Assembly (NCBI RefSeq): GCF_022828255.1
Contig: NZ_JAJQJW010000002.1
Span: 310,001-374,000, forward strand
Source: Candidatus Nanosynbacter sp. TM7-075
GTDB taxonomy: Bacteria; Patescibacteriota; Saccharimonadia; Saccharimonadales; Saccharimonadaceae
Direction: 5' to 3'
DNA: 64,000 nucleotides
Of this stretch, positions 7,553 to 14,969 are shown in pieces. A program made the position numbers and the translations under genes. Positions within the stretch are counted from its first letter, which is position 1, and each line of letters begins with the position of its first letter. The notes below the pieces were generated by a model, which was given only the letters and a program-made list of their open reading frames with translations, made no database searches and was not told the DNA's origin.

Positions 7553-9178
7553 ATGGGTGTTTCTTATACTAAATTAGCCAGTATTGTGGCTGTGGCTGCT
7601 GTCGTTGGGGCGGTGGTATTCCACCAGCCAGTTAATGCTGCGCCAGCTACATTTACCTGGACGGGCGCAACTGGTGATAGTAAAATGTCAACCGCTGGTA
7701 ACTGGAAAGAAGGTTCAGTGCCAACACAAGGTTCTAAGCTGGTATTTAAGTGTGTTGATGGTCCTAATGAAAATATTCAGAACGATTTAGCAGTAGTTCC
7801 GTCAGGACTAGAGGTTAAAAAGCTGGACAGTCTTCCTGCTAATAAGTCGTGCGCCAAATATACTATTAATACGATGCAATTTACGCCAGATGCTGAATTT
7901 ACTGGCGACCAGACTAGTGCTGACAATAAAGACCGTCGTAAAATACCGTTTGTTAGTATTAACACCGTCATTGGCTTGTCAAACATGAAATCGAATGGAT
8001 TTAATGGTGAATTTAAGAACAAACCGACAATAAACCGTTTTGAGTTTGCTAATACTGGATGTAATGAGATAGCTGAGAGTCTAAGAGCTGCAGAAAAAAT
8101 TGTCGGAGAAAATGCTAGTGTGAAGCCAGAGGGCGCTAATAGTATCTTGGTTAAAAATAAAGGTCAGTTAGAGATTGATGAGGATAACAATGAAACAAGC
8201 GCCAGTAAAATTACTTTTGAAAATGGTGCAATGATTTCTCATGGGGTACATTGTCAACCCTCTGGTAGTACTGGTGGCAACTTGCTGGTCATCACGACTG
8301 TTCTGTCTGGTGATATTGTACTTAACGGTGATGTTGAATATAAGCTAGAGTCAATGAATGATGTAAAGATCACAGGAAAACTTAGCGGCCCTGGTAAGTT
8401 AATTGCTCATAAAGATAATAAAGGTGTTGTGTTGGTTGAGTCTTCAAACAATACCAGCGGCACTCCGAATGGTCGGTACGGTAATGTCCATGGGCCTAAA
8501 TTAATAAAATTAGACGATAACAAACCTGATGATTATATACTTATTAAAAGAGGTGAAGCAGTTTTACTAAATGGTATTCGTCATGAGGTAGATATTCTTG
8601 AAGGCGGTATGCTCAGCGGTAACGCTACTTTGAACTATCTTCTTTTTGTAGGAGGTGTTGTTTCTCCAGGTAACAACTCACCAGGTAAAATTACTACAGA
8701 CAGTCTCAATTTTGGTAATTCCGGTGTTTATAAGGTGAAAATTCTAGATAAAGATCATTATGACCAGATTGTTGCAGACCTAGGCGTCATACTAGATGGT
8801 GGTAGTTTAGACTTAACATACTTAGAGGGCTGTGTCATTAAGAAGGGTGATACCTTTACGATCATTGATAATAAAGGCACTGGCCCTGTTACCGGATCGC
8901 TAGCGGGAATGGGGGGAACGTTTAAGGACTTACCGGAAGGTGCGGAAATAACTGTAAGTGGCGTAACCTTTAAGATTAGTTATGTTGGCGGTGACGGTAA
9001 TGATATTGTACTGACAGCACTGAATGATTCACCAGCTCCAAAATCCTCAAAAACTCCAAAAGCTCCAAACACAGGTGGTGAAAAATTGGCTGTTAACTTG
9101 ATTGGCGCTATAGCTGGAGTAGCTTCAGCGGTGGCATTGCTGATTGTAGCAAAGCGAAAAAGCTTTAATAAGAAATAA
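7553..9178 (+). CDS. Large sortase-anchored surface protein with beta-strand repeat-like ectodomain
   Basis: 541 residues. The start at 7553 is chosen because a GGGGGGG purine tract lies about 8 nt upstream; an ATG at 7532 would place that tract inside the gene. A signal peptide ends near VNA-AP at about residue 29. The mature N-terminus (FTWTGATGDSKMSTAGNW) resembles beta-helical, autotransporter-associated strand motifs found in large bacterial surface proteins, and the rest is Gly/Asn/Asp-rich and beta-prone. The C-terminus holds APNTGG, a hydrophobic helix and the charged tail KRKSFNKK, an LPXTG-like sorting signal. The sortase gene follows, so it is a likely substrate. Ligand or partner is unknown; attachment to a host bacterium is a guess. 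Confidence 0.8.
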   Translation: MGVSYTKLASIVAVAAVVGAVVFHQPVNAAPATFTWTGATGDSKMSTAGNWKEGSVPTQGSKLVFKCVDGPNENIQNDLAVVPSGLEVKKLDSLPANKSCAKYTINTMQFTPDAEFTGDQTSADNKDRRKIPFVSINTVIGLSNMKSNGFNGEFKNKPTINRFEFANTGCNEIAESLRAAEKIVGENASVKPEGANSILVKNKGQLEIDEDNNETSASKITFENGAMISHGVHCQPSGSTGGNLLVITTVLSGDIVLNGDVEYKLESMNDVKITGKLSGPGKLIAHKDNKGVVLVESSNNTSGTPNGRYGNVHGPKLIKLDDNKPDDYILIKRGEAVLLNGIRHEVDILEGGMLSGNATLNYLLFVGGVVSPGNNSPGKITTDSLNFGNSGVYKVKILDKDHYDQIVADLGVILDGGSLDLTYLEGCVIKKGDTFTIIDNKGTGPVTGSLAGMGGTFKDLPEGAEITVSGVTFKISYVGGDGNDIVLTALNDSPAPKSSKTPKAPNTGGEKLAVNLIGAIAGVASAVALLIVAKRKSFNKK

Positions 9179-9200
9179 AATAAACCAAAATTAAAAGCGG

Positions 9201-9240
9201 ACAGACACGTCGTAAGTAGTTCGGTGCAGGGCGTGTCTGT
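9201..9240 (+). terminator. Stem-loop between surface protein and sortase genes
   Basis: Nine-bp perfect stem ACAGACACG/CGTGTCTGT with a 22-nt loop and no T run. It could attenuate read-through into the sortase gene or protect the upstream mRNA 3' end. Confidence 0.4.
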
Positions 9241-9261
9241 TTACCGCAGTAAAAACAGACA

Positions 9262-10293
9262 ATGATACAAAGAGAACGAAAAATTAATCGCAGTTTGCAG
9301 ACGCCATTAAGAGCGAGGGGGCGAGTGACTATACCTCGGCGTGGATTGGCAAGTGATGTTGTCGCTAATACTGTCAGTAATGTGAATGCGAAGAACATTG
9401 TTGACGTTGTGCGCCCTTCCGCACCAGTCAAGGTGAGGCAGACCCAGCAATCCAAGGTGAGACCGACCCAGCAATATGCGAAAAAACCAATAAATCATGC
9501 ACGAATTAATAAAAGATTAGCTCGTTCGGCTCGTTTGTTAATTATTTGTAAAAAATCAATAGCTAACGGCTGTCGTGATGATAAAAGAAAGCGCACCAAG
9601 CGGTATTTACAAAATATTTTAGGTAGCAACTTTTGTAAAAAAGTACCTAGTTTTGCGGCTTCTGCTCTTTTGATAATCTCGATATATTCGTTTGCTGACT
9701 CCTGGCTGCTTAATAATCGAATAAAAAACGCTATAAATGCGACGCCGGTAGCTGCACGTAGCGATAATCTGGATGATCGAAAAAATAGTGAAGGCAAGGA
9801 CGAGACCAAAGTGTCTGATGATGCTATTGCCAAATATAAGGTTGCTGCAGATTTGCCGCGAGTCATTACCATTGAGAAGTTGGGGGTTAAGGCTAGGGTT
9901 TTGCAGATGAACGTCAATTCGGATGGCTCAATGCAGTCTCCTATAAATATTTTTGATGCAGGATGGTACACTGGTAGCGTTAAGCCAGGTCAGCCAGGGG
10001 CATCCATTATTGTCGGACATGCGTCGGGTACAACTTTGGGCGGAGTTTTTAATAAGCTAGAGACTTTGAATGCCGGTGATACGATTAGTGTCGAGCGTGG
10101 CGACGGTAAAATACTGCGTTATCAGGTAATAAAAAAACAAACAGTTAAATTATCCGATGTGGATATGAATAGTTTTATTCGGCCAGCTGATGGTGTATCT
10201 GAGGGTCTGAATTTGATGACATGTGCAGGAGAATGGATAAAAAATTCTCAAACTCGTAATAGCCGAGTAATGATATTCACCAAGCGGATTTAA
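9262..10293 (+). CDS. Sortase (class D/E-like transpeptidase)
   Basis: 343 residues. The first ~120 residues are very basic and contain a short direct repeat (KVRQTQQ/KVRPTQQ). One membrane helix lies at about 127-150, then a linker and the sortase beta-barrel from about 195. Catalytic residues are visible: His253 in IIVGHASG, Cys321 in NLMTCAG and Arg335 in RNSRVMIF. Sortases cleave LPXTG-like signals and link the protein to the wall or to pilins. Two likely substrates are next door (APNTG at 9178, LANTG at 4141). The long cationic N-terminal extension is unusual and may sit in the cytoplasm near the membrane or nucleic acid. No good Shine-Dalgarno is visible, so the exact start is uncertain. 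Confidence 0.88.
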   Translation: MIQRERKINRSLQTPLRARGRVTIPRRGLASDVVANTVSNVNAKNIVDVVRPSAPVKVRQTQQSKVRPTQQYAKKPINHARINKRLARSARLLIICKKSIANGCRDDKRKRTKRYLQNILGSNFCKKVPSFAASALLIISIYSFADSWLLNNRIKNAINATPVAARSDNLDDRKNSEGKDETKVSDDAIAKYKVAADLPRVITIEKLGVKARVLQMNVNSDGSMQSPINIFDAGWYTGSVKPGQPGASIIVGHASGTTLGGVFNKLETLNAGDTISVERGDGKILRYQVIKKQTVKLSDVDMNSFIRPADGVSEGLNLMTCAGEWIKNSQTRNSRVMIFTKRI

Positions 10294-10305
10294 GCTGTCT
10301 GATGC

Positions 10306-10311
10306 TATAAT
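10306..10311 (+). promoter_or_regulatory. -10 box (TATAAT), leaderless start of APH-like gene
   Basis: Exact TATAAT, 6 nt before the ATG at 10318; no Shine-Dalgarno. Confidence 0.65.
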
Positions 10312-10317
10312 TTATAC

Positions 10318-11328
10318 ATGGAAACATTGCCAGATCGCGATAAATTATTAACCAACAGAGCCTTGCAATGTACGGCGACGGAGCTAAACGTTGATTCATC
10401 TGAATTGCGGATCACGCCAGTAAGTGGCGGCTTTTCGCTTAATCGCCGAGCGTTAGTGTCGTCTGGTGGTCGAACGATTTTTGTTAAAGAAGTTGATGCT
10501 AATTTATTGTCGGATGAGGGCGAACGGGAATTAGGCTGGCTAAAAAAAGATTATGCAGTAACGCGTTTGTTGCAGAAAACTTATCCGCAATATGTTGCTG
10601 ATTGGACTGAATTGGCTGATGATGGTTACGTGTTGATGACGAGCAGTTACGCTTCGTCAGATGGGTGGTTGTGGCAACCTCCGACGGATAACTCTGTCGC
10701 GGAACGTTATATTTCGACGGTGATAACCGCGGTTTGCGAGTTGGAAAAAATAAAATTGCCGCAGGAGCTGATTGAAGAACTGCAATTACAACCGTTTGTG
10801 GCAAGAGAGCTTGGCTTAGATGATGGGATTGATCAAATTATTGCTGACGCTGATATTCGTCGTCGGTTGATTGATAATTATCAAAAACTATTGCCAAATC
10901 AGTTGGAGATTAATCAGCGGCGTTGTCAGGCTATAATTGAGCTGTTAGAAAAGCGCGATGAGTTGATTGATATTTCGGTGCGCGCTAAAGAATTTGCCAA
11001 GCAGACGGAAGATTGCTTTAATCATTCGGATGTTCGTAGTGATAATTTGGCATTTAATCCGCAAACTGGTGAGTTGAAGTTGGTTGACTGGAACTGGGCT
11101 TCCTATGCGTCCCAGGGATCTGGTGCGACAGAATTTCTGGTTGATATGGCGCGCCATGGTCATGACGTAACGCCGTGGCTAGGTGAGTTGAACGTGGAAA
11201 TGCTGGCGTCATTTGTCGGATTTTATCTTATTCGCAGTCTCAAACCGCCGCTTAAGCCGGGTGATAATCTTCGTCAAATGCAGGCGTTATCAGCGGCTGC
11301 TGCTTATGATTTACTGCAATCTGTGTAA
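10318..11328 (+). CDS. Aminoglycoside phosphotransferase-like (APH/choline kinase fold) protein
   Basis: 336 residues. The kinase catalytic loop reads HSDVRSDNLAFN (HxDxxxxN) and is followed by LVDWNWAS, the metal-binding Asp motif of the APH/choline kinase fold. The N-terminal lobe is divergent. Such proteins phosphorylate small molecules (aminoglycosides, choline, homoserine, sugars); the substrate is not readable here and a resistance role should not be assumed. The ATG lies 6 nt after TATAAT (10306-10311), so transcription is probably leaderless. It ends before the nrd promoter region. Confidence 0.75.
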   Translation: METLPDRDKLLTNRALQCTATELNVDSSELRITPVSGGFSLNRRALVSSGGRTIFVKEVDANLLSDEGERELGWLKKDYAVTRLLQKTYPQYVADWTELADDGYVLMTSSYASSDGWLWQPPTDNSVAERYISTVITAVCELEKIKLPQELIEELQLQPFVARELGLDDGIDQIIADADIRRRLIDNYQKLLPNQLEINQRRCQAIIELLEKRDELIDISVRAKEFAKQTEDCFNHSDVRSDNLAFNPQTGELKLVDWNWASYASQGSGATEFLVDMARHGHDVTPWLGELNVEMLASFVGFYLIRSLKPPLKPGDNLRQMQALSAAAAYDLLQSV

Positions 11329-11364
11329 AGAAATCATAAATGTAAATAATACAATGTACTTTCA

Positions 11365-11394
11365 TTGACAGACGCTATATATCGCGTGTATATT
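11365..11394 (+). promoter_or_regulatory. nrdD promoter
   Basis: TTGACA (11365-11370), 18-bp spacer, TATATT (11389-11394). The spacer is filled by the first NrdR-type box, so repressor binding would compete with RNA polymerase. Confidence 0.7.
11372..11387 (+). promoter_or_regulatory. NrdR-type box 1
   Basis: ACGCTATATATCGCGT, a near-palindrome matching about 13 of 16 positions of the NrdR consensus ACACTATATATAGTGT as I remember it. It starts exactly 32 bp before box 2, the three-helical-turn spacing known for paired NrdR boxes. Confidence 0.65.
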
Positions 11395-11403
11395 CAATAT
11401 TAA

Positions 11404-11419
11404 GCACTACATATGGTGT
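11404..11419 (+). promoter_or_regulatory. NrdR-type box 2
   Basis: GCACTACATATGGTGT, about 13 of 16 positions of the NrdR consensus, downstream of the -10 box and 32 bp from box 1. Confidence 0.65.
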
Positions 11420-11504
11420 TTTAGAAAATAAATAACGTTTTTTGCAACACGTACCCACTGGAGAGGTTGGGCTAGTTTGCTATTTTTATAAACAAGGAGG
11501 GGGA

Positions 11505-13631
11505 ATGTATAAATCAATTAAAAAACGCGACGGTCGAACTGCTAAATTTGATCGGAAAAAAATTGAAAAAGCAATTGAAAAAGCAGGACTGGAAACTGGT
11601 GAATTTGACGCCGCTCAAGCAGTTGAATTGACCGACAAGGTTTTGGGTGTTTTAGAAACTCGTAATCAAAAGCGTCTACCAAGCGTTGAGGATATTCAGG
11701 ACATTGTTGAGGATGCGTTGATTGACTCTAAGTTTAAGAAGACTGCAAAGGCGTACATTATTTACCGCGATCAGCATAAAAAATTGCGCGAAATTACCTC
11801 TAATGCACACGTTGATTTGATTGATAAATATCTGGAAAATTTGGACTGGAAAGTTAATGAAAACTCTAATATGGGCTACAGTCTTCAGGGTTTGAATAAC
11901 TATGTTTCAGCAGAAATTACGAAGACTTACTGGCTGGATAAAATTTATACATCGAAAATTGGGCAGGCTCATAAAGAAGGCGACTTGCATATTCACGACC
12001 TTAACTTGCTAAGCGTTTATTGTGTTGGTTGGGACTTGACTGACTTATTGCAAGAAGGATTTACTGGTGTTGCTGGTAAGGTTGCCTCTAAGCCAGCTAA
12101 GCATTTCCGATCAGCGCTTGGTCAAGTTGTAAACTTCTTTTATACATTACAGGGCGAAGCGGCTGGTGCGCAGGCTTTCTCTGATTTTGATACGCTATTA
12201 GCGCCGTTTATTCGTGCCGACAAATTGAGCTACGAGGAAGTAAAACAGGCTATTCAAGAATTCGTCTTTAATGTCAACGTACCGACTCGTGTTGGTTTTC
12301 AGACGCCGTTTACCAACATTACGCTTGACCTTGAATGTCCAAAGCATATGGCAGATAATCCAGTGATTATTGGTGGCGAGATGCAGGACACGACTTATGG
12401 CGAATATCAAGAAGAAATGAATATGCTAAACAAGGCGCTGCTGGAGGTTCTTTCTGAGGGCGACGCTAATGGTCGAGTCTTTACGTTCCCGATCCCAACG
12501 GTTAATATCACCAAGGATTTCAATTGGGATAATCCAGTGATTGAAAGTTTGTGGGAAGCTAGCGCTAAATACGGCATTCCGTACTTCTCAAACTTCATCA
12601 ATTCTGATATGGATCCAGAAGATGCGCGTTCGATGTGCTGTCGATTGCGTATTGATAATCGTCAATTGGAATATCGTGGCGGTGGCTTGTTCGGCTCAAA
12701 TCCAATGACCGGTTCGGTCGGTGTAGTAACGATAAACTTGCCACGACTGGCTCTAAAATCTAAGAGCGAAAAAGAATTCTTTAAGGGGTTGGCTGAACTT
12801 ATGGATATGGCAAAGGACAGTTTGGAAACCAAGCGTAAAGTTTTGGAGCGATTGACCGACGCTAATTTGTATCCGTACACCAAGTTTTATTTGCGAAACA
12901 TTAAACAGCGTTTCAATCAATATTGGAAGAATCATTTTTCGACCATCGGTTTGATTGGCACGAACGAGGCGGCGCTTAATTTACTAGGCGTTGATATTGG
13001 CACGGAAAAAGGTAAAGCTTTTGCTGAGAAAACGCTTGATTTTATGCGCGATCGTTTGGTGGAATATCAGAAGGAAACTGGCAATAATTACAACCTTGAG
13101 GCAACGCCAGCTGAAGGCACGACGTATCGATTGGCACAACTTGATAAAGCCAGCTTCCCAGATCGAGCGCATTTTGCTAATGGAATTGGTGCGGAAGTTA
13201 AATGTCCGTTTTATACCAACTCTAGCCACTTGCCAGTTAATTACACGGACGATTTGTTTGAGTTGATGGATCTTCAGGACAATTTGCAAACCAAGTACAC
13301 GGGCGGCACGGTGATCCACTTCTTCTTAGGTGAGCGTATGGACGATCCGCAAACTTTGAAAAAATTGGTGAAAACGATTTGCGAAAATTACAAATTGCCA
13401 TACTTTACGTTCAGCCCAAGCTTCTCAATTTGTAAGAATCACGGCTATATTGTTGGTGAGCATCCAGAATGTCCAAAGTGTGGTGAAGCGACTGAAGTTT
13501 ACTCGCGTGTGGTTGGTTTCTTGCGTCCAGTTTCTCAATGGAATAAGGGCAAGCAAGCGGAATTTGAAATGAGGGAACATTATGACAATGCCGCCGAACA
13601 CCAGCGACTTAGCGCCGTCGCGGCAGCTTAA
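11505..13631 (+). CDS. nrdD: Anaerobic (class III) ribonucleoside-triphosphate reductase
   Basis: 708 residues from the ATG at 11505, chosen for its strong AAGGAGGGGG site; an ATG at 11442 lies far upstream without one. An ATP-cone regulatory domain spans about 1-90 (KKRDGRTAKFDRKKIEKAI). The ten-stranded glycyl-radical barrel follows. Near the C-terminus a zinc site CxxH...CxxC (ICKNHG, CPKCG) precedes the glycyl radical loop RVVGFLRPVSQWNKGK. The enzyme makes dNTPs from NTPs without oxygen, using formate or a thiol reductant. It is followed and overlapped by its activase gene. Two NrdR-type boxes control the operon. Confidence 0.96.
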   Translation: MYKSIKKRDGRTAKFDRKKIEKAIEKAGLETGEFDAAQAVELTDKVLGVLETRNQKRLPSVEDIQDIVEDALIDSKFKKTAKAYIIYRDQHKKLREITSNAHVDLIDKYLENLDWKVNENSNMGYSLQGLNNYVSAEITKTYWLDKIYTSKIGQAHKEGDLHIHDLNLLSVYCVGWDLTDLLQEGFTGVAGKVASKPAKHFRSALGQVVNFFYTLQGEAAGAQAFSDFDTLLAPFIRADKLSYEEVKQAIQEFVFNVNVPTRVGFQTPFTNITLDLECPKHMADNPVIIGGEMQDTTYGEYQEEMNMLNKALLEVLSEGDANGRVFTFPIPTVNITKDFNWDNPVIESLWEASAKYGIPYFSNFINSDMDPEDARSMCCRLRIDNRQLEYRGGGLFGSNPMTGSVGVVTINLPRLALKSKSEKEFFKGLAELMDMAKDSLETKRKVLERLTDANLYPYTKFYLRNIKQRFNQYWKNHFSTIGLIGTNEAALNLLGVDIGTEKGKAFAEKTLDFMRDRLVEYQKETGNNYNLEATPAEGTTYRLAQLDKASFPDRAHFANGIGAEVKCPFYTNSSHLPVNYTDDLFELMDLQDNLQTKYTGGTVIHFFLGERMDDPQTLKKLVKTICENYKLPYFTFSPSFSICKNHGYIVGEHPECPKCGEATEVYSRVVGFLRPVSQWNKGKQAEFEMREHYDNAAEHQRLSAVAAA

Positions 13632-14322
13632 GGTGTCAATTGGTGGAATTCAGAAGCTGTCGCTTGTGGATTATCCAGGGCATGTGGCGGCAGCTCTGTT
13701 TCTCTCTGGTTGCAATATGCGCTGCGGTTATTGTCATAATCCTGAATTGGTATTACCTGAACGGTTGGCGCCGAGCCTTCCAGTTGATGAAGTGATGATA
13801 TTTCTAAAATCGCGAGTTGGTCGACTGGACGGCGTGGTGATTTCTGGCGGTGAACCAACGGTAAATGAAGATTTACCGGAATTATGTCGGATGATTAAGA
13901 AACTTGGTTTTGATATTAAATTGGATACCAACGGCACGCATCCAGATATAGTTCGCGGAATGGTCGAAGAAGGGCTGATTGACTTTATTGCGATGGATGT
14001 AAAAGGTCCGCTGGAAAAATATGTTGAAATTGCAGCGCGACCAATTGATTTGGAAGCGATTAAGGAGAATGTTCGGTTGATGATTGATTCGGGAATTGAT
14101 CACGAATTCCGTACGACAATTGTCCGCGAGCAATTGGAAGTTAGCGATTTTGAGAAGATTGGCGAGCTGGTTAAGGGCGCGAAGAGATTTGCCTTGCAGC
14201 ATTTTCGCACTGGCACGACAATTAGTCCAAAGTTTGCGAATTACCACACTTTTACTGACGAAGAATTTAGAGAAGCTCAGAAAATAATGGAAAGGTACGT
14301 TGGAGAATGCGTGATTCATTAG
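13582..14322 (+). CDS. nrdG: Anaerobic ribonucleotide reductase-activating radical SAM protein
   Basis: 246 residues. The radical SAM cluster motif is LSGCNMRCGYCHN (CxxxCxxC) at about residues 43-50, followed by a glycine-rich SAM-binding stretch (VVISGGEPT). It generates the glycyl radical on NrdD by reductive cleavage of SAM. The chosen start has GAGGG 6 nt upstream and overlaps the nrdD end by 50 bases; a GTG at 13633, just after the nrdD stop, is an alternative that still keeps all motifs. The next gene, a ferredoxin-reductase-like protein, overlaps by 16 bases and may supply the electron. Confidence 0.92.
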   Translation: MTMPPNTSDLAPSRQLKVSIGGIQKLSLVDYPGHVAAALFLSGCNMRCGYCHNPELVLPERLAPSLPVDEVMIFLKSRVGRLDGVVISGGEPTVNEDLPELCRMIKKLGFDIKLDTNGTHPDIVRGMVEEGLIDFIAMDVKGPLEKYVEIAARPIDLEAIKENVRLMIDSGIDHEFRTTIVREQLEVSDFEKIGELVKGAKRFALQHFRTGTTISPKFANYHTFTDEEFREAQKIMERYVGECVIH

Positions 14323-14969
14323 AGGTTGAAATTGTGCGCGTCCGTCAGGAAAATCCTGAGGTGAAGACGTTATATTTTGCGCGACCGTTCGACTTTACCG
14401 CCGGACAATATATTACGGTTTTTATTGATGGCAGTAGCGTGCGTGAGGGGAAGGCTTATAGTATTTCTTCTACTCCTGACGATGAGCTAATGTCAATTAC
14501 TGTGAAGAATGTTGGCGGTGAATTTTCTAGCTATTTATGTTCACGGAATGTTGGCGATAAATTGCAGATTAGCCACGCTTACGGCGATTTTAATCCGCAA
14601 ACAGAAAGTCCTTTAGTCGGAATTGCTGCGGGTTGTGGGCTTAGTCCAATTTGGAGCGTTATGGCAAGCTCTAGCCAGCCGACGTTTTTATATTTTAGCC
14701 AAAAATCGCCAGAATATATGGTTTTTGGAAATGAGCTAGCGGCGTCAAATATTAAAGTGAAGAAGTTCAGTACTCGCCAGCAGATTGAGGAAAAAGATGG
14801 TTGGTTTAACGGTCGATTTAATGTAGAAAAAATTGTTCACGAAACACCAGAAGATGCGCATTTTTTGGTCTGTGGAAGTTTGCCGTTTGTTAGAGATGTT
14901 TGGCAAAAATTATCCGCCGCCGGTGTAAGTGAATTGAAAATTTCAACGGAGACGTTTTTTGAGCAATGA
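14307..14969 (+). CDS. Ferredoxin-NADP+ reductase-like FAD/NAD(P) oxidoreductase
   Basis: 220 residues. The N-terminal FAD-binding barrel has the KAYSISSTP block (RxYSxS-type flavin motif) and TVKNVGGEFSSYL; the C-terminal half has GIAAGCGLSPIWSVM (NAD(P)-binding start) and ends with the usual aromatic region. It lacks an N- or C-terminal ferredoxin domain. The gene overlaps nrdG by 16 bases and the next gene by four bases (ATGA). Inference: it delivers NAD(P)H electrons, directly or through an Fe-S carrier, to the NrdG cluster. Other possibilities are a stand-alone diaphorase or flavodoxin reductase. Confidence 0.8.
   Translation: MRDSLEVEIVRVRQENPEVKTLYFARPFDFTAGQYITVFIDGSSVREGKAYSISSTPDDELMSITVKNVGGEFSSYLCSRNVGDKLQISHAYGDFNPQTESPLVGIAAGCGLSPIWSVMASSSQPTFLYFSQKSPEYMVFGNELAASNIKVKKFSTRQQIEEKDGWFNGRFNVEKIVHETPEDAHFLVCGSLPFVRDVWQKLSAAGVSELKISTETFFEQ

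Noticed and set aside
10318-11328. Aminoglycoside resistance gene
   Set aside because: Only the kinase fold motif is shared; resistance cannot be inferred from HxDxxxxN alone.
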